The notes: a model not told the origin generated them from the sequence alone. Shown: positions 43,872 to 54,318, counted from the first letter of the stretch. The stretch is DNA of 64,000 nucleotides from Candidatus Hydrogenedens sp. (GCA_035361075.1 DAOSBX010000003.1:78482-142481), one strand, 5' to 3'. Program-made: numbers and translations.

Positions 43872-46115
43872 ATGTTAGAAAAAAAATATAAAATCATTTT
43901 CAATAAAGTTCTTGATACCGCTATAAAAAATATACCTACAGGTGCTGTCGCATATATTGGACAATATGATGAGGTGCTATTTTTCCAAGCGTCTGGAAAA
44001 TGTTCAGTTGTGCCGTATGAAGAACCTATGGATAAAGATGTTATTTTTGACCTTGCATCTCTCACAAAAGTTATTGCAACAACCACATCAATTTTATTGT
44101 TATACCAGCAGGGGAAATTAAAATTAGATGAGAAACTTTATAAATATATTCCACTTCCCCTTTTTAAAGAAATTACAATTAGACATTTATTAACACACAG
44201 CTCGGGTATTATCGGATATGAAACATGGTACAAAGAAATATTCTCTTTTGAAGACCTATTGATTAAGTTGTCAAAAACAAAATTATTCTTTAAACCTGGA
44301 ACGAATCATCTCTATTCAGACTTCGGTTTTATATTATTAGGAAATATTATCGAGACAATATCAGGTAAAAAATTAGATCTATTTTGCAAAGATAATATTT
44401 TCTCCCCATTAAATATGAATAACACATTTTTTCACGTTCCCAAAGAATTTATTGATAAATGTGCTCCAACAGAAGAATGTCCATGGCGAAAAAAAATTAT
44501 AAGAGGTGAAGTACATGATGAACATGCCTACGCATTAGGAGGTGTTGCTGGGCATGCTGGACTATTCTCTACTGCTGAAGATTTAGCCCGTTTTTCACGT
44601 GCTTTAATAAAACAACAACTACTTGAAAAAGAAGTAATAGAAGAGATGGCAACATGTAAAATAATACCTGATTATCCTTGGCAAGTATTAGGATGGAAAA
44701 CAGACCCTTTTTGGGATAGCATCGAGGGGCAACTACCTTTTCGTTTTGCTCTTGGACACACAGGTTTTACAGGAACCTGCTTATGGTGGGATAGAATATC
44801 AGGATACTATGCCATTTTGTTAAGTAATTCATGCCATCCGCGAAGAGAAAAAAGAGACAACCGAAAATTAAGAAAAACATTCTATAATTCCCTGGCAGTG
44901 ATTGTCCATCCACAAAAGATGAATACCCACTACGGAATTGACACTCTATTGAGAAATGATTTTCAGCCTATTAAGAATGCCTCTGTCGGATTATATACAA
45001 ATACTTCCGCAACCAGTACAACAGGCAAGACAACCTTAGATATTTTTTATACATCTGAAAAGATAAAACTAAAATGCATTTTTACCGCTGAGCATGGATT
45101 AAATGTGTCAGAAGAATCTGGAAAATCAGAAAAACAGAAACAATGGATGAATATACCATTAATTGATATGTATTCGAAACATAAAACTAATCAGTGGAGA
45201 GAAATATTAAAAACTCTTGATTGGATTGTAATTGATATTCAGGACATCGGTGTTCGCTATTACACGTATATATATTCGATGATTCAATTATTAAAATTGT
45301 GTATGGAGTACAATAAGAAAGTTCTTATTCTTGATAGACCAAATCCACTCGGAGGAGAGATTATTGAAGGAATTTTTCCTGAACCCTCATTTGTAGATGA
45401 AGTATGTTGGGGAAATGTTCCTGTCCGACATGGCTTAACGATTGCAGAAACAGCATTATGGATACAAAATACAAATAAAGAATTCAATAATTTAAATCTT
45501 GATGTTATAAAATTGGATGGCTGGTTTTATGATTTATTTTTCCATGAATTAGATTTGCAATGGATTCCTCCATCTCCGAATATTCAAAGTGTTGATTCCG
45601 CTCTATGTTATATCGGAACATGCTTATTTGAAGGCACAAATATAAGCGAAGGTCGAGGAACTAAAAAACCATTTAAAATAATAGGTGCACCCTGGTGTAA
45701 CCCAGAAAGAATAATTTCTAAAATACCAGATAATTTAAAACAAGGAATTGAAATAAAAAAATGTTCCTTTGTCCCAAAACCTATATTAGGAAAAACAACA
45801 AATCCAAAATACAATGGAGAACTTTGTGAAGGATTAGAATTTCAAATTATCAACCCTCATTTATGTAGACCATTTCGTTTGGTTGTGGAAATCATTAAAT
45901 TAATAAAAAGCAACCATCCCAACGAATTTCAATTTAATGCACATTTTGACAAACTTTGTGGAACCTCTAAACTTAGAATAGCAATCGAAAAAAATGAAGA
46001 CCTAAATAATTTATGGTTACAAACAGAAAAAAATATTCAGACTTATATAACAACACATCCCCGATTATACACATCTCTCAAAGACGAAACACAAAAATTA
46101 ATCGAATTGGCATAA
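43872..46115 (+). CDS. Serine hydrolase (beta-lactamase family) fused to NamZ/DUF1343 exo-beta-N-acetylmuramidase
   Basis: A 747-residue fusion. Residues ~1-350 are a class C beta-lactamase/PBP-like serine hydrolase with nucleophile motif SLTK at 63-66, a YSDFGF (YxN-like) loop near 153 and an HTGFTG (KTG-like) motif. Residues ~352-747 are DUF1343: GLYTNTSATSTTGKTTLD, FTAEHGLN, DIQDIGVRYYTYI, DRPNPLGG and FEGTNISEGRGT. In Bacillus subtilis NamZ releases MurNAc from peptidoglycan ends, and its gene neighbours a serine hydrolase gene of similar type. Here both are one polypeptide. No signal peptide is visible, unlike secreted NamZ, so it may act on imported muropeptide fragments. Confidence 0.9.
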   Translation: MLEKKYKIIFNKVLDTAIKNIPTGAVAYIGQYDEVLFFQASGKCSVVPYEEPMDKDVIFDLASLTKVIATTTSILLLYQQGKLKLDEKLYKYIPLPLFKEITIRHLLTHSSGIIGYETWYKEIFSFEDLLIKLSKTKLFFKPGTNHLYSDFGFILLGNIIETISGKKLDLFCKDNIFSPLNMNNTFFHVPKEFIDKCAPTEECPWRKKIIRGEVHDEHAYALGGVAGHAGLFSTAEDLARFSRALIKQQLLEKEVIEEMATCKIIPDYPWQVLGWKTDPFWDSIEGQLPFRFALGHTGFTGTCLWWDRISGYYAILLSNSCHPRREKRDNRKLRKTFYNSLAVIVHPQKMNTHYGIDTLLRNDFQPIKNASVGLYTNTSATSTTGKTTLDIFYTSEKIKLKCIFTAEHGLNVSEESGKSEKQKQWMNIPLIDMYSKHKTNQWREILKTLDWIVIDIQDIGVRYYTYIYSMIQLLKLCMEYNKKVLILDRPNPLGGEIIEGIFPEPSFVDEVCWGNVPVRHGLTIAETALWIQNTNKEFNNLNLDVIKLDGWFYDLFFHELDLQWIPPSPNIQSVDSALCYIGTCLFEGTNISEGRGTKKPFKIIGAPWCNPERIISKIPDNLKQGIEIKKCSFVPKPILGKTTNPKYNGELCEGLEFQIINPHLCRPFRLVVEIIKLIKSNHPNEFQFNAHFDKLCGTSKLRIAIEKNEDLNNLWLQTEKNIQTYITTHPRLYTSLKDETQKLIELA

Positions 46116-46233
46116 AAACATATTAATACTTATTTATTATAAATAATATGTTTCTATGTCCTTTTTTGAAACTTGAACATAATCCATTGTCCTATTTATT
46201 ATCATAGAGCAAACAACGAAGTGGAGTTCTCTT

Positions 46234-47286
46234 ATGGATATTCAAGAATTATTTGACATTGTCCTTAAAGAAAATGCATCCGACCTTATTATCAGTGCTG
46301 GTGCTCCACCTATCCTTCGAATTAATGGCCAACTTTATAGAACTAAAACAGACCCCTTAACACCCCAAGCCACTGAAAAGATAATTTACAGCTTTCTTAC
46401 CAAAGAACAAAAAGAACAATTTGAAAAAGAAAAAGAATTGGACTTCTCATTAGCAGTTGGTAGAAAACATAGATTTCGAGTAAACGTGTATTATCAAAAA
46501 CAATGTGTAACCGCAGCACTACGACCTATTCCAGAAAAAATCCCTTCTCTAAAAGATTTGGGTTTACCTGAGAATCTCAGAGAACTTGCATTTGCTCGTC
46601 AAGGTTTAGTTCTTGTTACTGGCCCCACTGGTAGTGGCAAAACGACGACCCTCGCTTCTCTTATTGACATCATTAACAATCAGAGAGCATGTCATATCAT
46701 TACCATAGAAGACCCAATAGAATATGTTCACACCCATAAGAAAAGTATTGTAGACCAACGTGAAATTGGAGGAGACACGCATAATTTTGTTCGTGCATTA
46801 AAATATGTATTAAGGCAAGCACCCGATGTTATTCTCATCGGCGAAATGAGAGACCTTGAGACAATCCAGGCGGCACTTACCGCTTCTGAAACTGGACATC
46901 TTGTATTCGCAACACTACATACCAACGATTCCATCCAAACAATTGACCGTATTATTGATGTCTTCCCCGCAGGACAGCAACAACAGATACGTTTCCAATT
47001 ATCGATGGTTTTATTAGCGGTAATATCTCAGAGATTACTACCTCACAAAGACGGTGAAGGTCGCGTCTTAGCGTATGAAATATTAAGGTCAAATAATGCT
47101 ATTTCTAACTTAATTCGTGAAGGTAAAAATTATCAGATATATAGTATATTAGAAACAGCATTTAAGGATGGTATGGTTACCTTTGACCGTCGCCTAAAGG
47201 AGTTATATCTCGAAGGACTTATTTCTTACGAAGATGCCATTGCTAATATGAAAAACCCAGAAGAACTAAAAGAAAGTTCTACATAA
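46234..47286 (+). CDS. pilT: Type IV pilus retraction ATPase PilT
   Basis: A 350-residue hexameric ATPase. The N-terminal PAS-like domain starts MDIQELFDIVLKENASDLIIS. Walker A GPTGSGKTTT is near 129, the Asp box is in IITIEDPIEYVH, the His box in GHLVFATLHTND, and the AIRNLIRE-like retraction motif reads AISNLIREGK. It powers pilus retraction and twitching. Length matches PilT (~345). A PilC/GspF-like gene lies 11 kb away, so pilus genes are dispersed. Confidence 0.95.
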   Translation: MDIQELFDIVLKENASDLIISAGAPPILRINGQLYRTKTDPLTPQATEKIIYSFLTKEQKEQFEKEKELDFSLAVGRKHRFRVNVYYQKQCVTAALRPIPEKIPSLKDLGLPENLRELAFARQGLVLVTGPTGSGKTTTLASLIDIINNQRACHIITIEDPIEYVHTHKKSIVDQREIGGDTHNFVRALKYVLRQAPDVILIGEMRDLETIQAALTASETGHLVFATLHTNDSIQTIDRIIDVFPAGQQQQIRFQLSMVLLAVISQRLLPHKDGEGRVLAYEILRSNNAISNLIREGKNYQIYSILETAFKDGMVTFDRRLKELYLEGLISYEDAIANMKNPEELKESST

Positions 47287-47304
47287 TCCCGATGGTACAC
47301 TCAA

Positions 47305-49947
47305 TTATTGGTTTGCTAATTCTTGGATGATTTCCGCAATTAATGCCGTCCAGCCTGTTTGATGACTTGCACCAATCCCTTCGCCAGTATCACCATTAAA
47401 ATACTCATAAAACAAAAGATGCTCTTCACACGAAAAAATATTGTTATAACGATAAAATGTTTCCATTGAAGGGATACACCCTTGTGAATTTTTCTTGAAA
47501 AGTGTTAGTAATCGGCTCCTAAGTTCATCCGCTATATTATGAAAACTATAATTTTCAAATTGTTGTGATGAGGTATATTTAAATTCGCTATGAGATAATC
47601 CTAACTTATCCATACTATGAATAAACAAATAATTAAGGGGAAACCATATAGGACCAAACCAATTTGTATTCCCACCAAATATCCTCGATTCCAATTCACC
47701 AGGACAATATTTTATTTCATAATGCCTTCTGGATGTATGAACATATAAAGGTTTTTCGCGATGATACCGTGATAACGAACGCAATCCATACGGTGATAAA
47801 AATTCAGATTCATCTAAGGCATATTTTAATAATGCATCCCGTTGTTGGTCTGTAATACACGATATAGCAATATACGTGTTCCCCGTATCTTTACAACAAA
47901 ATGTCTTAGAAAAAGCACTCAAATATTTATGTGTGTTTAACAATCCTTCTACTACTTTTGATAATTCTGGAAGAGAGTGTAATGGAAGATGTACTATCCC
48001 AAATAATGGAACCAAACCTGAAAAAGCCCGAACTGGTAATTGAAATTCTTTCCCTTCAACCCGAAGTAAAGGATAAAAGAAGGAGTCATTCTCATCCCAA
48101 AACGTTAAGCCATTGTTCCCTTGTAATAAATCAATCGATTTGATGAAATAATGACAAAGACGCACAGCAATCTTTTCAAACAGCGGATATTTAATAGCCA
48201 CGTTACAAGCCAACTCAAGAATATTTCCAATAAGAAAAGGTGTCCAGAAAACTGCTTGTGATTCTTCTATAGTATGCTCTTGTTCAGGTATTTTTTCTAA
48301 CAAACAAAAATTATCAAGCCCAATAAACCCATTTTCAAATAAAGTTTTTCCATCAGTATCTTTTAAATTAGTCCACCATATTAAATTCGAATATAACCCG
48401 CACAACGCATCCAATAAGAAGGTATTGTACAAATCATCTATATTTGCAGAAAAATGTAGCCGTTCTAAAAGGGTCATAACTTTATTAATTCCCCACGCCA
48501 TTACAGGTGGATTTACAAAAGAAAAATTCCACTCAGATGCAGGAATTTGCCCTGTTGTATTTTGATACCGTTCCGATAAAAATAGTTGAAATTGCTTGAT
48601 ACAAAAAGCAGGATCTATCCGTGCGGTAGGAATTAAATGAAACGGTAGGTCCCATGAAGCAAACCACGGATACTCCCATTTATCCGGAACAGAAAGAACA
48701 TCCGAAACACATAGTTGCCTCCATGGTTCAAAACGTCTATGTTTCTCATGGTATCCTAATTGATTCGCAACATGTAGCCAATCTTTTATAGGAAGCGAAT
48801 AAAAAATCCGAGTCCATAATAGCCCTGCATAAGCCTGTCGCATTATCGTCTTTTCAGAGTTATCTATCTTCTTGGGTAATATTTCATCATAAAACGCATC
48901 ACACTCCTTTCTTCTGAGTTCCAAAAGATGTGTGCACTTTTCCCCCGTAGGTTCCGATGACATCTCAGATATCGACGAAAATCGTAATTGAACAGAGACG
49001 CTCGAATGAGCAGGAACTGAAAATACATACCAAACTGCAACTCGTGTCCCTCGGTTATTCAGCGATAAAAATTCACTATTATTATAGATAATCCGTTGTG
49101 TAAAAGCCTCTCTTTGTCGTTTTGAAAAGATACCATTTTCTGATTGACTGTCAAATTCCGACTCATTCTCACAAAAGAGCAACTGAGGCAGAACATTCCC
49201 CGTTCCTTCTCCACATTCCAAACGATACTCACCTAATTTAGAATCAGAAAATACAACATGATTCGCCCCCCCATAATATATTTGAGGTTTCCTATCAATT
49301 CTGTCCAACAACCATGACCATTGCCAGCTATTCCTGAAAAAAAACTGAGGAATAATATGCAGTGGTTTTGTCGCTTTACTTCTATTCCATGCTGTAATTT
49401 GGATAGCAATATCCTTCGGACTCCCCTTAGCATATTCTACAAAAATATCAAAATAATTCAGATTATCAAATACGCCAGTGTCCAAAAGTTCATACTCTGG
49501 GTCATAACAACTTCTGGACTGGTTTCCAGAAATGAGTTTATCATACGGGAATGCTTCACATGGATAACGATATAACGCTTTTGCATAAGAAAAGCTTGGA
49601 ACTGCATCAAGATAATAATAGTATTCCTTCACATCTTCTCCATGGTTCCCTTCCAATGCACTTAAACCAAAAAAACGTTCTTTCAATATAGAGTCCACAC
49701 CATTCCAGAAAGACATACTGAAACAAAGCCTTCCCGAACGTTCACACCAGCCAAATATTCCATCCTCTCCTAATAAATAATTACGAACCCTTGCCGCGTC
49801 AAAGGTTGTATATTTCCATGCTTGTTCTGGAGAAGAAAAGCACTCCCGAACCGTTCCCCATTCTCGCTCTGGTAAATATGGCCCCCATTCTTGCCAGAAG
49901 TCTCCTTTATAAATTATCTCTTTAATCCTTTCTTTTTCTAAACTCAT
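47305..49947 (-). CDS. MGH1/GH63-like alpha-glycosidase
   Basis: An 880-residue protein without a signal peptide, so probably cytoplasmic. The (alpha/alpha)6-barrel part (about 380-880) has WEYPWFASWDLPFHLIPTARIDPAF, PPVMAWGINKV, QTGWTALIAEII and NWFGPIWFPLNYL, which are hallmark segments of mannosylglycerate-hydrolase-like and GH63-type enzymes annotated as glucosidases. Asp in WDLPFH and a Glu near the C-terminus are candidate catalytic residues. Substrate (glucosylglycerate, mannosylglycerate or an oligosaccharide) cannot be set. It converges with pilT. Confidence 0.88.
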   Translation of the reverse strand: MSLEKERIKEIIYKGDFWQEWGPYLPEREWGTVRECFSSPEQAWKYTTFDAARVRNYLLGEDGIFGWCERSGRLCFSMSFWNGVDSILKERFFGLSALEGNHGEDVKEYYYYLDAVPSFSYAKALYRYPCEAFPYDKLISGNQSRSCYDPEYELLDTGVFDNLNYFDIFVEYAKGSPKDIAIQITAWNRSKATKPLHIIPQFFFRNSWQWSWLLDRIDRKPQIYYGGANHVVFSDSKLGEYRLECGEGTGNVLPQLLFCENESEFDSQSENGIFSKRQREAFTQRIIYNNSEFLSLNNRGTRVAVWYVFSVPAHSSVSVQLRFSSISEMSSEPTGEKCTHLLELRRKECDAFYDEILPKKIDNSEKTIMRQAYAGLLWTRIFYSLPIKDWLHVANQLGYHEKHRRFEPWRQLCVSDVLSVPDKWEYPWFASWDLPFHLIPTARIDPAFCIKQFQLFLSERYQNTTGQIPASEWNFSFVNPPVMAWGINKVMTLLERLHFSANIDDLYNTFLLDALCGLYSNLIWWTNLKDTDGKTLFENGFIGLDNFCLLEKIPEQEHTIEESQAVFWTPFLIGNILELACNVAIKYPLFEKIAVRLCHYFIKSIDLLQGNNGLTFWDENDSFFYPLLRVEGKEFQLPVRAFSGLVPLFGIVHLPLHSLPELSKVVEGLLNTHKYLSAFSKTFCCKDTGNTYIAISCITDQQRDALLKYALDESEFLSPYGLRSLSRYHREKPLYVHTSRRHYEIKYCPGELESRIFGGNTNWFGPIWFPLNYLFIHSMDKLGLSHSEFKYTSSQQFENYSFHNIADELRSRLLTLFKKNSQGCIPSMETFYRYNNIFSCEEHLLFYEYFNGDTGEGIGASHQTGWTALIAEIIQELANQ

Positions 49948-50061
49948 ATTCTTCCCTTGATATAATTAATGATAAAATATATCTCGTTTTATTATACTAA
50001 AATAATTCCTATTTCTAAATTTAGGAAAGTTATAAATTATACAAAAGAAAATAAATAAAAT

Positions 50062-51438
50062 ATGAGTAGAGAACGATGTGTTAATTTAACAATATTAGGT
50101 GGAGGTGGGGAAATTGGAGCTAATTGTTATCAGGTTTCCTATGCTAACGAGTATATCTTGTTAGATTGTGGGATTCACCCTAAAAAAGAAGGATTTGAAT
50201 CTCTTCCAAACTTTGACCGGATGGAAAACTTTCCAGATGCAGTGCTCATTACCCATGGTCATGTAGACCACTGTGGTTCCTTACCCTATTTAATCCGATT
50301 ATTCCCCCATTTTAAAGTACATGCTACCCTCCCTACTATTAGAATTATCGAACGAATGCTTCATAACAGTGTCGTTGTTATGAACACCTTACGTAAAGAA
50401 CGTGGAATTTACGACTACCCACTTTACCAACATGACGATGTCGAAAATTTAATGGAGACAACACGAGCTCATTTATATAACAATCTATTCGATGTCAGCA
50501 ACAAATCAATTTTTAAAGCCTTATTCAACCCTGCAGGTCATGTGCTCGGCAGTGGAAGTATTTTATTAGAAATAGATAATTATAAGATCCTTTATACAGG
50601 TGATATTTCATCTGGAAATCAGGAATTGTTGGGTCCTTATCAGTCCTTCGATTGGTTAGACGAAGTAGATACCATAATTATTGAAAGCACTCAAGGCGCA
50701 TTAGATGAAGAACAAATAAATCCATACTTTGACGAAGCACTCCGTTTAGCAGACAATATCAATCACGTTATAAAAAAAGAAGGCTGTGTATTAATTCCTA
50801 CATTTGCTCTCGGCAGAACACAAGAAGTCGCCAATATTCTTGCTCGACTACAAGAAGAAGGCATATTAGCAAAAGTCCCTATTTATATCTCTGGTTTAGG
50901 TCGTGCGATATATGATATTTATGAACAATTCCGAGAGTATCTCGACCAAAATAGCCATTTACGTCCCTTAAATATTTTCCGAAAATTGGGTAATGTATGG
51001 GAACCTGACATTGTTAAAAAACTCATATCTACCCCTTCCATTATTATTGCAACTTCGGGCATGATGGTAGAAAACACCCCGTCCGCATTAATTGCACAAG
51101 AGATGGTAAAAGAAAAACATCACGGTATATTCTTTGTTGGATACATTGACCCAGAAACATTAGGTTTCAAATTATTAGAAGCACCAGAAGGGGCTGAACT
51201 TCAATTCCAATTAGATGTCCCACCCGTCAAAGTAAAACTACGAAATATCAAAAGATTCCATTTTAGTGGCCATGCTAATCGAAAAGCTTTGTTAGACCTG
51301 ATATACCAATTAAAACCCAAAAATGTTATCTTAGTTCATGGAGACCCACCAGCCCTTCAATGGATGAAAGAAAATATCAATTCAAATACAAATTGTTTCG
51401 TTCCACAAAATGGCTCAACAATCTCATTAGAAATATGA
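50062..51438 (+). CDS. Beta-CASP metallo-beta-lactamase ribonuclease-like protein
   Basis: A 458-residue protein. The zinc motif HGHVDHCGS is at 65-73 and is followed by NPAGHVLGSGS and a YTGDIS metal ligand. The beta-CASP part has PTFALGRTQE and IIATSGMM. The C-terminal RNA-specificity part has KRFHFSGHANRKALLDLI and PKNVILVHGDPPA, with conserved His residues. Such proteins are CPSF/Ysh1-like RNA nucleases involved in RNA processing. There are no KH domains. The lipid acyltransferase gene follows after one base. Confidence 0.92.
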   Translation: MSRERCVNLTILGGGGEIGANCYQVSYANEYILLDCGIHPKKEGFESLPNFDRMENFPDAVLITHGHVDHCGSLPYLIRLFPHFKVHATLPTIRIIERMLHNSVVVMNTLRKERGIYDYPLYQHDDVENLMETTRAHLYNNLFDVSNKSIFKALFNPAGHVLGSGSILLEIDNYKILYTGDISSGNQELLGPYQSFDWLDEVDTIIIESTQGALDEEQINPYFDEALRLADNINHVIKKEGCVLIPTFALGRTQEVANILARLQEEGILAKVPIYISGLGRAIYDIYEQFREYLDQNSHLRPLNIFRKLGNVWEPDIVKKLISTPSIIIATSGMMVENTPSALIAQEMVKEKHHGIFFVGYIDPETLGFKLLEAPEGAELQFQLDVPPVKVKLRNIKRFHFSGHANRKALLDLIYQLKPKNVILVHGDPPALQWMKENINSNTNCFVPQNGSTISLEI

Positions 51439-51439
51439 T

Positions 51440-52396
51440 ATGCCTGAGAAAAAATCCAAAAAAATAAAAAGAAAAATAGTCTCTCTTTTTGCATTGGGGT
51501 TCCTTCGTTTATTCCAGAAAATCCCATTATCCTCATCACGCAAAATTGCAATCCTGTTTGCATTCATTGCATTCCACCTTGTCCCAAGAATAAAAAAAGA
51601 TGGGTACAAACACATTAATTACGCCTTCGGAGATTCCATTACCAAACAAGAAAAAAAAGACATCCTTTGGAGGGCTACAAAAAATATGTTCCTCGTAGCC
51701 TTCGAACTACCTCATCTCCCAAAATTGGCAGAGAATAAATATAGCAACATCGCTTATTACAGAGGTGTTGAAAATATTCAAGACTACATAGAAAAAAAAC
51801 AAGGTGCCTTATTTATCAGTGCCCATCTCGGCAATTGGGAAATGATGGCTTCCTTAATGAGTAGCCATGGCTACCCTGTAGCAGAAATTGTTCGTGAATT
51901 TGATGACCCAATTCTTAATAATGCTATAAATGATATTCGAACACGGGCAAAGATAAAGACCATCTCAAAAGACCGTTCCGCTAATGAAATAATAAAACTA
52001 TTGAAAGAAGGTTGGTTTGTTGGAATATTAATTGACCAGTCCCCCCGAGATAATGGTGCACCTGTAACATTTTTCGATAAACCGTGTTGGGCAACAATCG
52101 GCCCAGCCTTCATCTATGCCCGCACAAAAGTCCCAGTGCATCCTGTTAAAATGATACGACAAGAAGATGGCACCCTTTTCTTTGAAATACTACCTTCGCT
52201 TGAATTAGTCCAAACAGGAAATTTGCAAAATGATATATTAATTAACACTCAAAAATGTCAGGATGCTATCGAAAAAATGATTCGTGAACATCCTGACCAA
52301 TGGCTTTGGTTCCATCGACGGTGGAAACAAAGAGAAAAATTAAAGGCTTATTGGGAAGCAAAACGAAACAAAAATAAAACTAACAATTTTGAATAA
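51440..52396 (+). CDS. LpxL/HtrB-type lysophospholipid acyltransferase family protein
   Basis: A 318-residue protein. A hydrophobic N-terminal segment (ALGFLRLFQKIPLS, KIAILFAFIAFHLVP) anchors it to the inner membrane. The catalytic motif HLGNWE lies near 133-138, and IDQSPRDNGAPVTFFDKPCWATIGPAFIYART is the usual downstream block. It transfers an acyl chain to lipid A precursor or a related lipid. It directly follows the nuclease gene by one base. The acyl acceptor is unproven. Confidence 0.9.
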   Translation: MPEKKSKKIKRKIVSLFALGFLRLFQKIPLSSSRKIAILFAFIAFHLVPRIKKDGYKHINYAFGDSITKQEKKDILWRATKNMFLVAFELPHLPKLAENKYSNIAYYRGVENIQDYIEKKQGALFISAHLGNWEMMASLMSSHGYPVAEIVREFDDPILNNAINDIRTRAKIKTISKDRSANEIIKLLKEGWFVGILIDQSPRDNGAPVTFFDKPCWATIGPAFIYARTKVPVHPVKMIRQEDGTLFFEILPSLELVQTGNLQNDILINTQKCQDAIEKMIREHPDQWLWFHRRWKQREKLKAYWEAKRNKNKTNNFE

Positions 52397-52463
52397 TATA
52401 AATAGTTTTATTGTATAGTTTATAATTTAATATCACCTTAAAAGAAAGTTAAGAGGTTCTCTA

Positions 52464-53525
52464 ATGAGTATAGCCATTATTACCGGTTCCGGTGGACTCG
52501 TCGGTTCCGCATCCGTTCAACGTTTTGCAAAAGAAAAATTCGATATTGTGGGTATCGACAACGATTCCCGTGCGTATTTCTTCGGGAAAGAAGCCAGTAC
52601 TCGTTGGTCTGTCGAATACTTACAAAACACATACCCAAATTACAAGCATTACAATATCGACATTCGTAGTTATGAAGAATTAGAAAAAATATTTCAAAAC
52701 TACCAAAAAGACATCTCAATTATTATTCATACCGCAGCACAACCCAGCCACGATTGGGCTGCAAAAGAACCATTTACTGATTTTGGAATAAACGCATTAG
52801 GAACACTTAATTTGTTGGAATTGACACGCCGATATGTTCCTGATGCTGTCTTTATCTTTACCTCTACAAACAAAGTATACGGGGACCTACCAAACTTTCT
52901 CCCTCTTATTGAATGTGAAACACGCTGGGAAGTCGAACCATCTCACCCATGGGCAGAACATGGAATTGACGAAACAATGAGTATTGACCAGAGCCAACAC
53001 TCCATTTTTGGTGCCTCCAAAGTTTCAGCAGATGTTATGACTCAAGAATATGGCAGATATTTTGGAATGAAAACAACAATCTTTCGTGGAGGTTGCCTCA
53101 CAGGACCACAACATTCAGGTGCAGAATTACATGGCTTCCTTGCTTATCTAATGAAATGTGCCATGACAGGTAGAGACTACCACATCTTCGGATATAAAGG
53201 AAAGCAAGTCCGTGATAATATTCATGCAAACGACTTGGTCGAATGTTTTTGGGAAGTATTTAATGATCCTCGTTGTGCCGAAGTATACAACATCGGAGGA
53301 AGTAGATTTAGTAATTGTTCTTTAATAGAAGCGATAGAAATGAGTGAAAGCATTGTCGGCAAGAAAATGAACTATACATATATAGACCAACCTCGTAGAG
53401 GAGACCATATCTGGTGGATAAGTGATGTCCGCAAATTTCAAAAACATTATCCCAAATGGCAATTAACATATAATGTCCCAAAAATTTTAGAGGAGATTTA
53501 CTATGGCCTCAAAGGCCGACTCTAA
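52464..53525 (+). CDS. NAD-dependent epimerase, CDP-paratose 2-epimerase-like
   Basis: A 353-residue extended SDR. The NAD motif GSGGLVGS is at residues 8-15, and the FTSTNKVYGDLP segment lies near 132. At the catalytic position, where SDRs have YxxxK, the sequence is FGASK (Phe182, Lys186): the Tyr is replaced by Phe. The IFRGGCLTGPQHSGAELHGFL block follows. Its last 23 bases overlap the GT2 gene, so the two form a coupled pair that likely serves glycan or lipid-linked sugar synthesis. Whether it catalyses epimerisation is uncertain because of the missing Tyr. Confidence 0.85.
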   Translation: MSIAIITGSGGLVGSASVQRFAKEKFDIVGIDNDSRAYFFGKEASTRWSVEYLQNTYPNYKHYNIDIRSYEELEKIFQNYQKDISIIIHTAAQPSHDWAAKEPFTDFGINALGTLNLLELTRRYVPDAVFIFTSTNKVYGDLPNFLPLIECETRWEVEPSHPWAEHGIDETMSIDQSQHSIFGASKVSADVMTQEYGRYFGMKTTIFRGGCLTGPQHSGAELHGFLAYLMKCAMTGRDYHIFGYKGKQVRDNIHANDLVECFWEVFNDPRCAEVYNIGGSRFSNCSLIEAIEMSESIVGKKMNYTYIDQPRRGDHIWWISDVRKFQKHYPKWQLTYNVPKILEEIYYGLKGRL

Positions 53526-54318
53526 TGTAATACCCGTCCCCAAAAATACACTTCTTTATTCAATTCTTATTCCTGCTCACAATGAAGAGAAAAACATCGC
53601 ATTTACAGTGGAAGAATTAATTCAAGAATTACGGAACGAACAAATTCCTTTTGAAATTGTTATCGTTAACGATAATAGTCAGGATAATACACAGAAAGTT
53701 GTAGAAGAACTAAAAACACAATACCCAGAAGTCGTATTAGTAAACAATCCTCTGCCTAATGGTCTGGGTAGAGCCATACGCACAGGCTTAAAGAATGTTA
53801 AAGGAGATGTAATCGCAATTGTAATGGCAGACCGTTCAGATGACCCTAAAGATATTGTCCGTTGTTATCGCAAAATTGAAGAAGGCTACGACTGCGTATT
53901 TGGCTCCCGTTTCAGAAAAGAAAGCATTGTTAGCCACTACCCAAAAATAAAACTAATTGCAAATCGTATTGTAAATAAATTCTTACAAATCCTTTTCCTA
54001 ACCCATTTCAATGACCTAACAAACGCATTTAAAGTTTACCGACGACATGTTATCGAAAATATTAGTCCATTACAGTCAGCTCATTTCAATATCACCATCG
54101 AAATGTCGCTATCCTCTTTAATCCGTAAATATAAAATTGCCGAAATCCCTATTTCTTGGTATGGGAGAACATGGGGACAATCGAAACTCAAACTTCGAGA
54201 AATGGGAAGAAGATATTTATGCACTATGTTAATGGTTTGGTTCGAACGACTTTTGATCTTGGACGACATCATAACTGAAAAAAATCATCAAATAAATCAA
54301 AACAAAAAAGATAATTAA
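53503..54318 (+). CDS. Glycosyltransferase family 2 (dolichyl-phosphate-mannose synthase-like)
   Basis: A 271-residue cytoplasmic GT-A enzyme. YSILIPAHNEEKNIAFTVEEL starts the domain, IVNDNSQDNTQ holds the first Asp motif, and VMADRSDDPKDI stands at the DxD position. SKLKLREMGRRYL near the end is the usual DPMS C-terminal block. There are no C-terminal membrane helices. It transfers a sugar from a nucleotide donor to a polyprenyl phosphate or similar acceptor. Its start overlaps the upstream epimerase gene by 23 bases. Confidence 0.9.
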   Translation: MASKADSNVIPVPKNTLLYSILIPAHNEEKNIAFTVEELIQELRNEQIPFEIVIVNDNSQDNTQKVVEELKTQYPEVVLVNNPLPNGLGRAIRTGLKNVKGDVIAIVMADRSDDPKDIVRCYRKIEEGYDCVFGSRFRKESIVSHYPKIKLIANRIVNKFLQILFLTHFNDLTNAFKVYRRHVIENISPLQSAHFNITIEMSLSSLIRKYKIAEIPISWYGRTWGQSKLKLREMGRRYLCTMLMVWFERLLILDDIITEKNHQINQNKKDN

